A stretch of DNA of 64,000 nt from Treponema sp. UBA937 (lineage in GTDB: Bacteria > Spirochaetota > Spirochaetia > Treponematales > Breznakiellaceae). The first letter of the stretch is position 1. Each line of letters opens with the position of its first letter. Location of the stretch: assembly GCA_002293455.1 (NCBI GenBank), contig DBDH01000099.1:25947-89946 (forward strand). The letters are read 5' to 3'. The notes below the pieces were generated by a model, which was not told the origin of the DNA, searched no databases, and worked only from the letters and a program-made list of their open reading frames with translations. Positions 45,590 to 54,534 of this stretch are shown here, piece by piece. Made by a program: the position numbers and the translations under genes.

Positions 45590-46085
45590 TACAATCAACC
45601 CTTATGAGAGTACTCAAACAAATCTTGACGAAGAAAAACCTTTGATTTCTCAAGACTTCTTCACCGCATCAACGATTGAATATTTAAAAGCTTCATCGCC
45701 GTGGATGAAATTTATGGGAATAATGAGTTTTATCGGCGCCGGAATATTAATCGTGGTTGGGCTTGCTATTATGTTGTTGTTTCCGATTGTGAGCCAGGTG
45801 TTGGATTTTGTTTCTGCGGGACTTGCCGCCGTATCATCGGTATTTGGTTTTATTTATCTTGCAATGGGAATCGTCGCGATTTTTCCTGCCAGGTACCTTT
45901 ATAACTTTGCTTCAAAAATCCGTCTTTTTATAGAAACTAAAAATGAACGCGCCATGGAAATTGCCCTGAGAAATAATAAATCCTTTTGGAAGTTTAACGG
46001 AATCGTTGCGATCATTTCCCTTGCATCGATACCTGTAATTTTTATTATTTCAATTTTTGTAGCGCTTGCCGGAGTTCTGATGTGA
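45582..46085 (+). CDS. DUF5362-like membrane protein, copy 2
   Basis: A 167-residue paralogue of the previous product: MSDTINPYESTQTNLDEE, membrane helices, and the shared LYNFASKIRLFIETKNERAMEIALRNNKSFWKFNGI. The two copies probably arose by tandem duplication and may form a hetero-oligomer. An 8-base overlap (ATGTCTGA) couples them. Function unknown, but the placement suggests an accessory of the following MoxR operon. Confidence 0.75.
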   Translation: MSDTINPYESTQTNLDEEKPLISQDFFTASTIEYLKASSPWMKFMGIMSFIGAGILIVVGLAIMLLFPIVSQVLDFVSAGLAAVSSVFGFIYLAMGIVAIFPARYLYNFASKIRLFIETKNERAMEIALRNNKSFWKFNGIVAIISLASIPVIFIISIFVALAGVLM

Positions 46086-46100
46086 AGGTTGTGTAATGTA

Positions 46101-46844
46101 ATGAAATCGAAGCGTCAGACAGATACATCAATTATCGTTCAAACTCCCGAAGGGATTGAATTCAGTCTTTATCCTGCCGGGATGCTTATCCGCGCTTGTT
46201 CATACATGATCGATTTTGTGATTCAGGGATTGCTTTTCATTATACCGCTTTTTTTGTTTATCGACATCGTCATTGAATTATTCGGAACATGGCTGATGCT
46301 CCTGTATTTTTTTCTGCTTAACTGGTTTTATCATGTATTTTGCGAAGTGTGTTTCAAAGGTCAGAGCGCGGGGAAAAAAATTATGGGAATTCGCGTTGTC
46401 AGAAGTAATGGGTCCCCGATAAATCCCGGAGCGTCTTTTGTCAGGAACCTTCTCCGTTTTGCGGATACCTTCATGGGTTTTTATATTATCGCTTTTTCCT
46501 GCATGACCCTTTGTCCCGGCTTCAGGAGGATCGGCGATTTGGCAGCCGATACGCTTGTGGTATATACGCTTAATTCTCTGTCTCCGACACGGAAAAGTTC
46601 CATAATGTGGCTCCATAAATATGAAAAGATTGTTCCTCCGCGAAAATTATCCAACAGTGAAAAACAAAATATTATTCTTTTTGCGAAACGCTATCCTGTG
46701 TTAGGAGAAGTGCGGGCAAATGAAATTGCGAAAAAATACGCGGAAGATTTGAATGATCAGATTGATAAAACTGTCGGAGCAGGTTTGTCTTATTCAGCGT
46801 ACCTTCTTGGAATTGCCCGCACGTTAAGCGGAGATTATTCATGA
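46101..46844 (+). CDS. RDD family membrane protein
   Basis: ATG 46101 is preferred, with GAAGG upstream; the frame can extend to 46089. The 247-residue protein has an RDD domain (IEFSLYPAGMLIRACSYMIDFVIQG, then SAGKKIMGIRVVRSNGSPI and FRRIGDLAADTLVVY), with arginine and aspartates. The remaining 90 residues are soluble. RDD proteins are small integral membrane proteins of uncertain transport role. A 4-base overlap (ATGA) leads to the next gene. Confidence 0.85.
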   Translation: MKSKRQTDTSIIVQTPEGIEFSLYPAGMLIRACSYMIDFVIQGLLFIIPLFLFIDIVIELFGTWLMLLYFFLLNWFYHVFCEVCFKGQSAGKKIMGIRVVRSNGSPINPGASFVRNLLRFADTFMGFYIIAFSCMTLCPGFRRIGDLAADTLVVYTLNSLSPTRKSSIMWLHKYEKIVPPRKLSNSEKQNIILFAKRYPVLGEVRANEIAKKYAEDLNDQIDKTVGAGLSYSAYLLGIARTLSGDYS

Positions 46845-47803
46845 CCCAGCAAAACTTTGTTATCCGCCGTCAGGCATTCTGGGATTCTGTTGAGATTGCA
46901 ATTTCCGGCAGCAAAAAAATTTTTAAAAAAAATGCGGTCCAATTTCCGGAGATGTTTCAAGAGCTTACACAGGATTTAAATACCGCAAGGGCACATGGAT
47001 TTGATCTTGATTTAATTGAACGGCTTAACCGTTTGGTTTTGGAAGGAAATCAAATTTTATATGGACAGCATTCCTGGTCCTGGAAACATATTATCAATTT
47101 TATTGTCAGAACTTTTCCGGAAGCAGTACGGAAAAGCTGGAAAGGGATTCTTCTGTGTCATCTGATTTTTTACGGGTTGGCATTTTTTGCCATTCTTCTT
47201 TGCACGCGGTTCCCTCATTTTTCCTATAAGATTCTTCCCCGGCAGCAGTTGGAATACATGAAAGAAATGTATGATCCTGACAGTTCTCATTTTCTCACTC
47301 CTCGTGATATTGAAAATGATGCCGACATGTTTGGATACTATATTTACAATAACGTGTCTATCGCTTTCCGGTCTTTTGCGGGAGGAGTTATTGCGGGTAT
47401 CGGAAGTCTTTTCGTTTTGATTTTTAACGCTCTCTATTTGGGAGTTATTACCGCTGTCATTATTGATGCCGGTTTTTCAAAAACATTTTTTTCTTTTATT
47501 ATAGGACACGGCAGTTTTGAGTTAACGGCTATTATTATCAGCGCGTATGCGGGCCTTATCTTAGGATACAGAATCTTTGTTACAAAGGGACTCAGCCGTA
47601 CCGCTTCGATTAAGCAAGCCGGTATTACCGCTATACCTTTAATTATTGGCAGCACAGTTTTTTTGATTGTTGCCGCGGTGATAGAAGCGTTCTGGTCGTC
47701 AAGACATGTTTTTTCTTACAATGTTCATTTCATTGTTGGAATGCTCGGATGGATTTTAGTTTATGCTTATTTTGTTTTCTCCGGGAGAAAAAAACATGAT
47801 TGA
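46841..47803 (+). CDS. SpoIIM-like (stage II sporulation protein M) membrane protein
   Basis: A 320-residue protein with a soluble N-terminal region (RRQAFWDSVEIAISGSKKIFKKN) then five or more membrane segments, including FAGGVIAGIGSLFVLIFNALYLGVI, the signature of the SpoIIM/DUF95 family. In sporulating Firmicutes SpoIIM joins peptidoglycan-remodelling complexes; most treponemes do not sporulate. It is part of the tightly coupled MoxR cluster, with 8 bases shared with the next gene. Its role here is unknown. Confidence 0.8.
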   Translation: MTQQNFVIRRQAFWDSVEIAISGSKKIFKKNAVQFPEMFQELTQDLNTARAHGFDLDLIERLNRLVLEGNQILYGQHSWSWKHIINFIVRTFPEAVRKSWKGILLCHLIFYGLAFFAILLCTRFPHFSYKILPRQQLEYMKEMYDPDSSHFLTPRDIENDADMFGYYIYNNVSIAFRSFAGGVIAGIGSLFVLIFNALYLGVITAVIIDAGFSKTFFSFIIGHGSFELTAIIISAYAGLILGYRIFVTKGLSRTASIKQAGITAIPLIIGSTVFLIVAAVIEAFWSSRHVFSYNVHFIVGMLGWILVYAYFVFSGRKKHD

Positions 47804-49283
47804 AAATTTCCAGTCGTTTTTAAAACTGCGTCCCCGGAGCAATTGGGAAGCCTGTGATTCCGGCATTCTGATCTGGCGGAATTCTATCGCTTATATTTTG
47901 CTTTTTATGGGTATTCCTTTTTTGTGCTGCGTTGTTTTTTTTGTATTTCTCACTCCTCAAATTAAAATATTCGGAACAATCATTCTTTGGTGGCTCAATC
48001 CTTTTTTTGACAGATTTATTCTACATGTTATCTCTGTGCGTTTTTTTAAAAAAGACGCGGACTGCAAAACAATTGCTAAAGGACTTATCAAAAGTATTTT
48101 TAAAGGATTAATCGGAGACATTGTCTGGAGAAGATTTAGTATTTACCGCGCGGCACGGCTTCCGGTGAGAATTCTTGAAGGCAATAAAGGGAAGATGATA
48201 AAACGCAGAATTAAAACTCTGAAAAATGGAGGCCTTGATTTTTGCGCGCTTCTAAGCGGCATTTGCATAATGTTAGAAATTGTTTTGTTTGGAGGATTCG
48301 CGATTTTTCTGTACGGTTTTTTTGCAGAATATTCTGATTTTACTTTTGATCTTATTTCAAATTATTCATTACAAGTTTCTTTAGTTATTTTATTTCTCGC
48401 ATCGTTGATAATTCTGATTGTGGAACCATTGTACATGTGTATGGGATTTGCTCTGTATATCAACAGCCGGTCCGTTGTTGAAGGCTGGGATATTGAATTG
48501 GAATTTAATGCTATTATTAAATCAAAGCAATCTGAATCTGTAGACATGAAGAAAACGGTTTTTGGAAAAACAATTCCGCTTGCCGTTTTTATTTTAATCT
48601 TGTCGAATGTTATCCAGCCGCTGCAAGCGCAGGAGTGGCATCAGAATAATCTTGAAAAAGTACCGACAGAAATTTTAGACGAGATTTTGTCATCAGAGGA
48701 TTTCGGCGGCAGTCATACAAGAAAATGGATTCGATTTAAAGAATTACATACTGATGAATCTTTTTCGGGGTTTAACTTTGATGAAAAAAATTTAAGAGAA
48801 ATTGCGGGGATTGTTCTTCGTGCTTTGTTAACCGCACTTATTATTATCGGATTATTTTTTGCCGCATATCGTTTATACAAATCGAAAAAATTATTTCAAA
48901 ATAATTTTGTTCCGTGGAGAAAAAAAATTGTTCCGGGATTTGTACACAAAGAAAATCCGCAAACACTTATTAATGACGCAGAAAAATTATTCAGAGACGG
49001 ACAAATCAGAAAGGCTTGGAGTTTTTGTTTGTCCGCTGTTCTTGGACTGTATTCTGAATATGGAAACATCATCTTTGCTGTGAACGATACGGAATCTGAT
49101 TGTCTTGTAAGAATCAATAATTCTGCTCTCTGGGGAAAAGAAGATTCTGCAAGATTAATATTGAATTGGATTAAACTTGCGTATGCGGACATTGAACCTT
49201 CACCGGAACAATTCAGCAGCGCGGTTTTTTTCTACGGCGAATTAAAAAACAAACTCTCCGCTGCCGGAGATATAAATGAATAG
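47796..49283 (+). CDS. Membrane protein with C-terminal DUF4129-like region
   Basis: ATG 47796 is likely; a longer frame to 47763 would overlap the upstream gene further. The 495-residue protein has four to six membrane segments (AYILLFMGIPFLCCVVFFVFL; GICIMLEIVLFGGFAIFLYGF). A periplasmic-side loop follows, then another membrane segment (IVLRALLTALIIIGLFFA). The C-terminal part, LINDAEKLFRDGQIRKAWSF and on, resembles DUF4129. No transglutaminase domain is attached. It overlaps DUF4350-like by 8 bases. Confidence 0.7.
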   Translation: MIENFQSFLKLRPRSNWEACDSGILIWRNSIAYILLFMGIPFLCCVVFFVFLTPQIKIFGTIILWWLNPFFDRFILHVISVRFFKKDADCKTIAKGLIKSIFKGLIGDIVWRRFSIYRAARLPVRILEGNKGKMIKRRIKTLKNGGLDFCALLSGICIMLEIVLFGGFAIFLYGFFAEYSDFTFDLISNYSLQVSLVILFLASLIILIVEPLYMCMGFALYINSRSVVEGWDIELEFNAIIKSKQSESVDMKKTVFGKTIPLAVFILILSNVIQPLQAQEWHQNNLEKVPTEILDEILSSEDFGGSHTRKWIRFKELHTDESFSGFNFDEKNLREIAGIVLRALLTALIIIGLFFAAYRLYKSKKLFQNNFVPWRKKIVPGFVHKENPQTLINDAEKLFRDGQIRKAWSFCLSAVLGLYSEYGNIIFAVNDTESDCLVRINNSALWGKEDSARLILNWIKLAYADIEPSPEQFSSAVFFYGELKNKLSAAGDINE

Positions 49284-50562
49284 ATATGTAAGCATCATTT
49301 GTATTATTGCCGCTATTATCGCCGCCGTTGGAGTTTTCGCGTATAATTTTTTCGAAATATACGAAACGGAAGTTTACGATTCTCCGTCCGCGGAAGTAAG
49401 AGCGAATGATTTTCTCGCGTTGGAACGATGGCTTATCAAGAACGGGCATCCAGTAACCATTTGGCCGCATACGCTTCCGGGAAATGTTCCGCAGATAACA
49501 GAAAATATTATTGCTCCCGATGCGTTGTCTTTTACCTGGGAAGAAAATACATTCGATGCGTTAACACCTGGGATTGAAGAACATATTGTTGTTCTCGACG
49601 CATTGTCGTTCATTTGGGAAGAAGATACTTTCGATGTATTAGCACCTTGGATAGAAAAAGGTAATCATCTTTTTGTTTATTATAATTTCAGGCAAGACGC
49701 ATTCCGCGATAAAGATTTTTATTCTTTCGTTAATCACTTTGATGTAAAAATGATTACTCCTGATAATGAAGATGATTTTTCTTCTGAGACTGAAACGAAT
49801 GATAACAATAGTCTTGAGAATGCTGAGCCGCAAAATCAAACTTCAAATGAAGCGGGAACAAGTTCCGGTGACTCTGAGAACCGGATTGATATGGATCAAA
49901 TCATTTGGTTTAAGATAGATAATAACAGGAATGATATTTTAATGGCAGGGATTGATAACGAAACAATCAATCTTGTTTGTATTCCTTATGGAAAAGGAAG
50001 TGTAACATTTACAGGAAGACCTTACTTCATGCGGAATATCAATCTAAGAAAAAACGCAAACAGAATGCTGACCTGGAATTTAACCGGAGCGAAAGACGAA
50101 GACAAACAAGGAATTCTTTTTGTTCGGGAAACTGAATTTGAAAATACTTTTTTTCAGGATTTATTTCATGAAGGAAATATTTTTCCTCTGCTTATTTCTG
50201 TTTTTGTTTTAATAATAGTTTGCTTCTGGGGATTCATTCCCCGCTTTGGAAAAATTATTGCCGACGAAGAAAGTCCGGGCAAACCCATCAGAGAAAGATT
50301 TCTGGCGGAAGCTGTCTTCCTGAAAAAGTTTCATTCGCTTAAGTCTTATATTGATGTTTATGAAAAAACCATTCAGCAGCGGTTCAGAAAAAATTACGGA
50401 GAATACATCGACGATAAAAAAATATTTTGCTTGAGGCTTGCGGAAATTACAAAACTTGATGCGGCAATTATTGAACAGAGCCTTTATCCGAAAAGATTTG
50501 TCACGTCCGGAACATTTTTGAAGTGCATGAATACAATAGAAACAATTATGGAGCGTTTATGA
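49276..50562 (+). CDS. DUF4350-like membrane-anchored protein with internal tandem duplication
   Basis: The 428-residue protein starts with an N-terminal anchor (VSIICIIAAIIAAVGVFAYNF). An exported DUF4350-type segment follows (NDFLALERWLIKNGHPVTIW), a glutamine-amidotransferase-like fold in this family. A second membrane segment lies near FPLLISVFVLIIVCFWGFI, and a soluble C-terminus follows. A 26-residue block is duplicated (DALSFTWEENTFDALTPGIE, then DALSFIWEEDTFDVLAPWIE). Overlaps MoxR by 4 bases. Confidence 0.7.
   Translation: MNRYVSIICIIAAIIAAVGVFAYNFFEIYETEVYDSPSAEVRANDFLALERWLIKNGHPVTIWPHTLPGNVPQITENIIAPDALSFTWEENTFDALTPGIEEHIVVLDALSFIWEEDTFDVLAPWIEKGNHLFVYYNFRQDAFRDKDFYSFVNHFDVKMITPDNEDDFSSETETNDNNSLENAEPQNQTSNEAGTSSGDSENRIDMDQIIWFKIDNNRNDILMAGIDNETINLVCIPYGKGSVTFTGRPYFMRNINLRKNANRMLTWNLTGAKDEDKQGILFVRETEFENTFFQDLFHEGNIFPLLISVFVLIIVCFWGFIPRFGKIIADEESPGKPIRERFLAEAVFLKKFHSLKSYIDVYEKTIQQRFRKNYGEYIDDKKIFCLRLAEITKLDAAIIEQSLYPKRFVTSGTFLKCMNTIETIMERL
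49507..49662 (+). repeat. Tandem 78-base duplication inside the DUF4350-like gene
   Basis: Two in-frame units of 26 codons, the first from about 49507 to 49584 and the second from 49585 to 49662, encode near-identical residues. The DNA has drifted at many third positions, so the event is old. The reading frame is preserved. Confidence 0.65.
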
Positions 50563-51527
50563 ACAATTATACTGCGGAATCAGCGAAAGAAGCTGTCGAT
50601 CTTTTAAGAAAAGAAATCGCGAAGGCTTTTATCGGTCAGGATGATCTTGTGGAATTGATTATGATTACGATGCTTGCGGGCGGTCATGTTCTTTTGGAAG
50701 GCGTTCCGGGACTGGGAAAAACATTGCTCGTTCGCGCAATTGCAAAAGCAATCGGCGGTGAATCGAAGCGTGTACAGTTTACTCCGGATTTAATGCCCAG
50801 CGATATAACCGGAAACATCATGTTGAATTATAGCAGCGGGGAGTTCATCACAAAGAAAGGTCCGGTCTTTACCAATTTATTTATTGCCGATGAAATAAAC
50901 CGCGCGCCCGCAAAAACCCAGGCGGCTCTTTTTGAAGCTATGCAGGAATATCAAGTGAGCCTTGACGGAACAAGTCATACTCTTCCGAACCCCTTTGTTG
51001 TTTTGGCTACGCAAAATCCTTATGAACATGAAGGCACCTATCCGCTTCCCGACGCGCAAAAAGACCGCTTCCTTATGAAAGTGTTGGTAGATTATCCTTC
51101 CAAGGATGAAGAAACAGCGATGATCACTCAAGTAATTTCACAGGGAACCGGTGCGGAACTTTTTCTTGATGATGTTTCCGCGGTTATGAACCCGCAGGAT
51201 TTTATCGCTTTGCAAAATTTTATTTCTTCGGTAAAAGTTGACGCTTCAATTATTGATTACGCGGTTCGTCTCGTGCAGGCAACAAGATCGATACCGGCTC
51301 TTCAAAGCGGAGCAGGCCCGCGCGGAGGACTTGCCCTTATCCGATGCGCCAGATCGAGAGCGCTTATACAAGGCCGTGACTTTGTTCTGCCTGATGATGT
51401 GAAAATTGTCGCGGCTCCCGTACTTGCGCACCGGATTACTCTTTCTGCGGAAAGCGAGCTTGAAGGTTTGACCGAACAGGCAATCATTGAATATATTATA
51501 GCACAAACGGAAACACCGCGCTCATGA
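50559..51527 (+). CDS. MoxR-family AAA+ ATPase
   Basis: ATG 50559 overlaps the previous stop; ATG 50523 is less likely. The 322-residue protein has Walker A GVPGLGKTLLVRAIA, Walker B LFIADEINRAPAKTQAALFEAM and sensor I FVVLATQNPYEHEGTYPLP. MoxR proteins are chaperone-like ATPases that act with a vWA/DUF58 partner to mature or activate targets. Its partner, DUF58, is encoded immediately downstream with ATGA overlap. Cytoplasmic. Confidence 0.93.
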   Translation: MNNYTAESAKEAVDLLRKEIAKAFIGQDDLVELIMITMLAGGHVLLEGVPGLGKTLLVRAIAKAIGGESKRVQFTPDLMPSDITGNIMLNYSSGEFITKKGPVFTNLFIADEINRAPAKTQAALFEAMQEYQVSLDGTSHTLPNPFVVLATQNPYEHEGTYPLPDAQKDRFLMKVLVDYPSKDEETAMITQVISQGTGAELFLDDVSAVMNPQDFIALQNFISSVKVDASIIDYAVRLVQATRSIPALQSGAGPRGGLALIRCARSRALIQGRDFVLPDDVKIVAAPVLAHRITLSAESELEGLTEQAIIEYIIAQTETPRS

Positions 51528-52843
51528 AACCGGGAATCGTCTTGTTCATTCTGGCGGGGGTTTTATTCTGCTTAGGGTTTGCGTCATTCTTTTTTTCGCC
51601 GCTTATTTTTATCTGGTTCATTCTGGCATCGGTATCCTGTATTCTCATTATCATCGATGCCTTGTTCTTTCAGTTTATGGATACTCTGGAAAGCAAAAGA
51701 GAAATTAACACAACCCTCGCGTTGGGCAGTTCTGAAAAGGTTGTTATCTCTTTGCGTCAGACCGGAAAATTATATCTGCCTGTAAGAATAAAACTCTTTG
51801 ATCTTTATCCTGATTCCATGACCTGTAAGTTATTTCCTATTTCCTTAAACAGCAAAGGTCTCAGCAATGACGGTATTCTTCAATTTGAATATTCGATTAT
51901 TCCTTCCCAGAGAGGCGAATGGGAATTTGCGGGACTGGAATTGCTTTGCTCATCTCCTTTGTTCTTTTGGGAAAAAAGAATTTTTCATAATACAAAATCT
52001 TCGGGAAGAACGTATCCTGATTTTAAAAAAATGCTCGGCCTAAACGCTAAAGAATTGAGAGGCATCACCGAACAGGCCGGAGTAAAAAATATTCGGAAGC
52101 GCGGTCAGGGTTTGGAATTTCAAATTTTAAGGGAATATCAGTTTGGAGATTCTGTTAAATCAATTGATTGGCGGGCTACCGCGAGGCGTCAAAAGCCTGT
52201 GGTCAGGGAATACCAGGAAGAACAGGATCAGCAGGTGCTTTTTCTTTTGGACACCGGCTACCGTTTGCATCGAAAAGAAAATGAATATCTTCAATTTGAT
52301 AATGCGTTGAATGCGGTATTGCTTCTTTCGTACATCGCATTAAAACATGAAGACAGTGTTGCCGTCGGAACTTTCGGCAGTGAAGAACGATGGCTGCCTC
52401 CGCAAAAAGGAATCAGCGCGCTTTCATCATTGATGAATCAATTGTATGACCTGCACAGTTCTCCGGCAGCGTCGTCTCCTTTCTCCGCTTTGGAAAACGC
52501 TTTGAAGCGTTTGCACAAAAGAACCTTCATCGTGCTGATAAGCAACTTCCGCAAAGAAGACGGTGAATCACTCTCATGGATTTTACCGCGGATAAAACAG
52601 CGGCATCTGCTTTTACTCGTCAGCCTTAGAGAATTGGAAGCGGAAAAATTACAGACTCAACCGGCTCTTAGCACAGAAGCGTTGTTGGAAAAAGCCGCCG
52701 CGTTTTCTTATCTTTATAATAGAAACAAACTCTATAAAAGCTGGGAACACGGAGGACTTCTCACATTGGAAACTCCCGCGGAAAAACTTTCATCGTCCTT
52801 GATCAATACATACCTTGAAGTAAAACGGTCGGGAAGATTGTGA
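51524..52843 (+). CDS. DUF58 protein with degenerate vWA domain
   Basis: The 439-residue protein starts with two membrane segments (IVLFILAGVLFCLGFASFFFS; IFIWFILASVSCILIIIDALFF). A beta-rich region follows, then the DUF58 signature GLEFQILREYQFGDSVKSIDWRATARRQKP. A vWA-like domain follows, in which the metal site reads FLLDTGYRLH rather than DxSxS, so metal binding may be altered. Functions with MoxR. Ends the eight-gene operon; 60 bases separate it from the MATE gene. Confidence 0.9.
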   Translation: MKPGIVLFILAGVLFCLGFASFFFSPLIFIWFILASVSCILIIIDALFFQFMDTLESKREINTTLALGSSEKVVISLRQTGKLYLPVRIKLFDLYPDSMTCKLFPISLNSKGLSNDGILQFEYSIIPSQRGEWEFAGLELLCSSPLFFWEKRIFHNTKSSGRTYPDFKKMLGLNAKELRGITEQAGVKNIRKRGQGLEFQILREYQFGDSVKSIDWRATARRQKPVVREYQEEQDQQVLFLLDTGYRLHRKENEYLQFDNALNAVLLLSYIALKHEDSVAVGTFGSEERWLPPQKGISALSSLMNQLYDLHSSPAASSPFSALENALKRLHKRTFIVLISNFRKEDGESLSWILPRIKQRHLLLLVSLRELEAEKLQTQPALSTEALLEKAAAFSYLYNRNKLYKSWEHGGLLTLETPAEKLSSSLINTYLEVKRSGRL

Positions 52844-52903
52844 TGTGAAAAATCCATCAGGTCTATTGTATTTATCGTCATATTCAGTCAGAATGTATTT
52901 CTT

Positions 52904-54259
52904 ATGAAAGATTTAACAAAAGGAAGAGAATCTACCCTTATTATTACATTTGCGCTGCCGATGCTGGTTGGAAATGTGTTTCAGCAGTTTTACAATATGG
53001 TTGACAGCTGGGTTGTGGGCCGTTATGTGGGGAAAGAAGCATTGGCGGCGGTAGGAACTTCCTTTCCGATTGTTTTTTTGATGGTTGCTTTGGCAATGGG
53101 AATCGGTATGGGAACCAATGTGCTTGTTGCTCAGTTTTATGGGGCGAAAGAAAACAACAAAGTGCGGCTTACTATCGATACGGCCTATATTTGTTTGTTT
53201 GTCATGGGGATTGCCTTAACGGTAATCGGCTATGTTGCCGCGGATCCGGTGTTAAGGCTTTTAAGGGTTCCGTCTGATGTGTTTGATCAAGCGTCGCAGT
53301 ATTTGAAGATTGTCACTATCGGTCTTATACTTGCTTTTGGATACAATACCGTGGGGGGAATCCTTCGCGGTTTGGGCGATTCCCTTACGCCGCTTTTTAT
53401 GCTTATTGCCGCGACGGTCATCAACATTATTCTGGATTTGCTTTTTGTCCGCAATTTCGGCTGGGGAGTGGCGGGAGTTGCCTGGGCAACGGTCATTGCC
53501 CAGGGAGCATCGTTTGTGGGTTCGGTGATCTTTCTTAATAATACGCATGATGTTCTCAAGACGGATTTTCTACATTTAAAATTCAGCAGAGAAATATTCA
53601 AAGAAATTTTCAGGATAGGGCTTCCATCGGGAATTCAGCAGGCTTTGGTTTCGCTCGGCTTCATGGTGATGACGGCCATCGTAAACGGTTTTGGAACCAT
53701 TGTCCTTGCGGGATTCTCCGTCGCCAGCCGGATCGATTCTTTTGTCTCTATGCCCGCGATGAATATCGGGATGGCGCTGTCTGGGTTTACCGGTCAAAAT
53801 ATAGGCGCCGGAGAAACGAAGCGCGTCAGCAGAGGCTTTCACGCCGCGCTTTTTATCGGTCTTGGGATAACGATTGTTCTGAGCAGCCTGATTTTCTTTT
53901 TTGGAAATATACTGATCGGTGTGTTTACCCCCGAAACCGATGTTATCGCGGTCGGACATGAATACCTGAAAATTATCGCGGTTTTCTATTTTTTGTTTAC
54001 GATTATGTTTATTACAAACGGATTAATCCGTGGAGCGGGAGAAGCCTTGGTTCCCATGATTTCCACTCTTGCGGCGATGTGGATTGTCCGCGTTCCCTGC
54101 GCTATAATCTTTTCCAAAATATGGGGAACTCTGGGAATCTGGTACGCTATGCCGTCAGGCTGGCTTGTGGGAACGGTTATCGCTCTTGTATATTACAAAA
54201 CCGGCCGTTGGAAGAAGAAAGCGGTAACCGGCAAAAAGATAGAAGCATTTGATATGTGA
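52904..54259 (+). CDS. MATE family efflux transporter
   Basis: A 451-residue twelve-helix protein with two MatE halves. The head is FALPMLVGNVFQQFYNMVDSWVVGRYVG, with GMGTNVLVAQFYGA; the second half opens LPSGIQQALVSLGFMVMTAIVNGFG and AGFSVASRIDSF. Such proteins expel drugs or metabolites using Na+ or H+ gradients. No promoter or hairpin is obvious in the 60 bases upstream, so it may share the operon. Confidence 0.92.
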   Translation: MKDLTKGRESTLIITFALPMLVGNVFQQFYNMVDSWVVGRYVGKEALAAVGTSFPIVFLMVALAMGIGMGTNVLVAQFYGAKENNKVRLTIDTAYICLFVMGIALTVIGYVAADPVLRLLRVPSDVFDQASQYLKIVTIGLILAFGYNTVGGILRGLGDSLTPLFMLIAATVINIILDLLFVRNFGWGVAGVAWATVIAQGASFVGSVIFLNNTHDVLKTDFLHLKFSREIFKEIFRIGLPSGIQQALVSLGFMVMTAIVNGFGTIVLAGFSVASRIDSFVSMPAMNIGMALSGFTGQNIGAGETKRVSRGFHAALFIGLGITIVLSSLIFFFGNILIGVFTPETDVIAVGHEYLKIIAVFYFLFTIMFITNGLIRGAGEALVPMISTLAAMWIVRVPCAIIFSKIWGTLGIWYAMPSGWLVGTVIALVYYKTGRWKKKAVTGKKIEAFDM

Positions 54260-54329
54260 GCCTGTTTCAAAGCGCGTTTTCCGTTTTTCAATTTGCCGCC
54301 AATTCGCTCAAAAGTCAGTCTAAAATCAG

Positions 54330-54358
54330 TTGACAATTTCTCCCGTTTTTGATAAAGT
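54330..54358 (+). promoter_or_regulatory. Promoter of the tRNA-Met gene
   Basis: TTGACA (54330-54335), 17-base spacer, TAAAGT (54353-54358), about 13 bases ahead of the mature tRNA 5' end. Confidence 0.7.
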
Positions 54359-54370
54359 ATGTTTACTTAC

Positions 54371-54443
54371 GGCGGCATAGCTCAGTCGGTAGAGCAAACG
54401 GCTCATATCCGTTCGGTCATAGGTTCAAGTCCCATTGCCGCTA
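54371..54443 (+). tRNA. tRNA-Met (CAT), elongator type
   Basis: The 73-base cloverleaf folds with acceptor GGCGGCA/TGCCGCT, D stem GCTC/GAGC, anticodon stem AACGG/CCGTT with loop CTCATAT (anticodon CAT), a 5-base variable loop, and T loop TTCAAGT. The T stem ATAGG/CCCAT has an A-C mismatch at its middle pair, and the first acceptor pair is G-T. CCA is not encoded. The GGTCATAGGTTCAAGTCC region resembles elongator Met tRNAs rather than initiator or Ile2, but Ile2 (lysidine) is not wholly excluded. Confidence 0.9.
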
Positions 54444-54458
54444 ATGTGTTTCTGGTTT

Positions 54459-54499
54459 GGTTGATGTGCTTCTTCGTGTCTTGCGGAGAAGTATCAACC
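54459..54499. terminator. Long imperfect hairpin downstream of tRNA-Met, possible bidirectional terminator
   Basis: GGTTGAT (54459-54465) and CTTCTTCG (54469-54476) pair with CGGAGAAG (54484-54491) and ATCAACC (54493-54499) around the loop TGTCTTG. The stem has 15 pairs with unequal internal bulges and one G-T pair. It lies between the tRNA and the convergent DUF4340 gene. No T run follows. Confidence 0.4.
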
Positions 54500-54534
54500 G
54501 AGGCAGTGCCCGTCTTGATTTATTTTATTCATTG

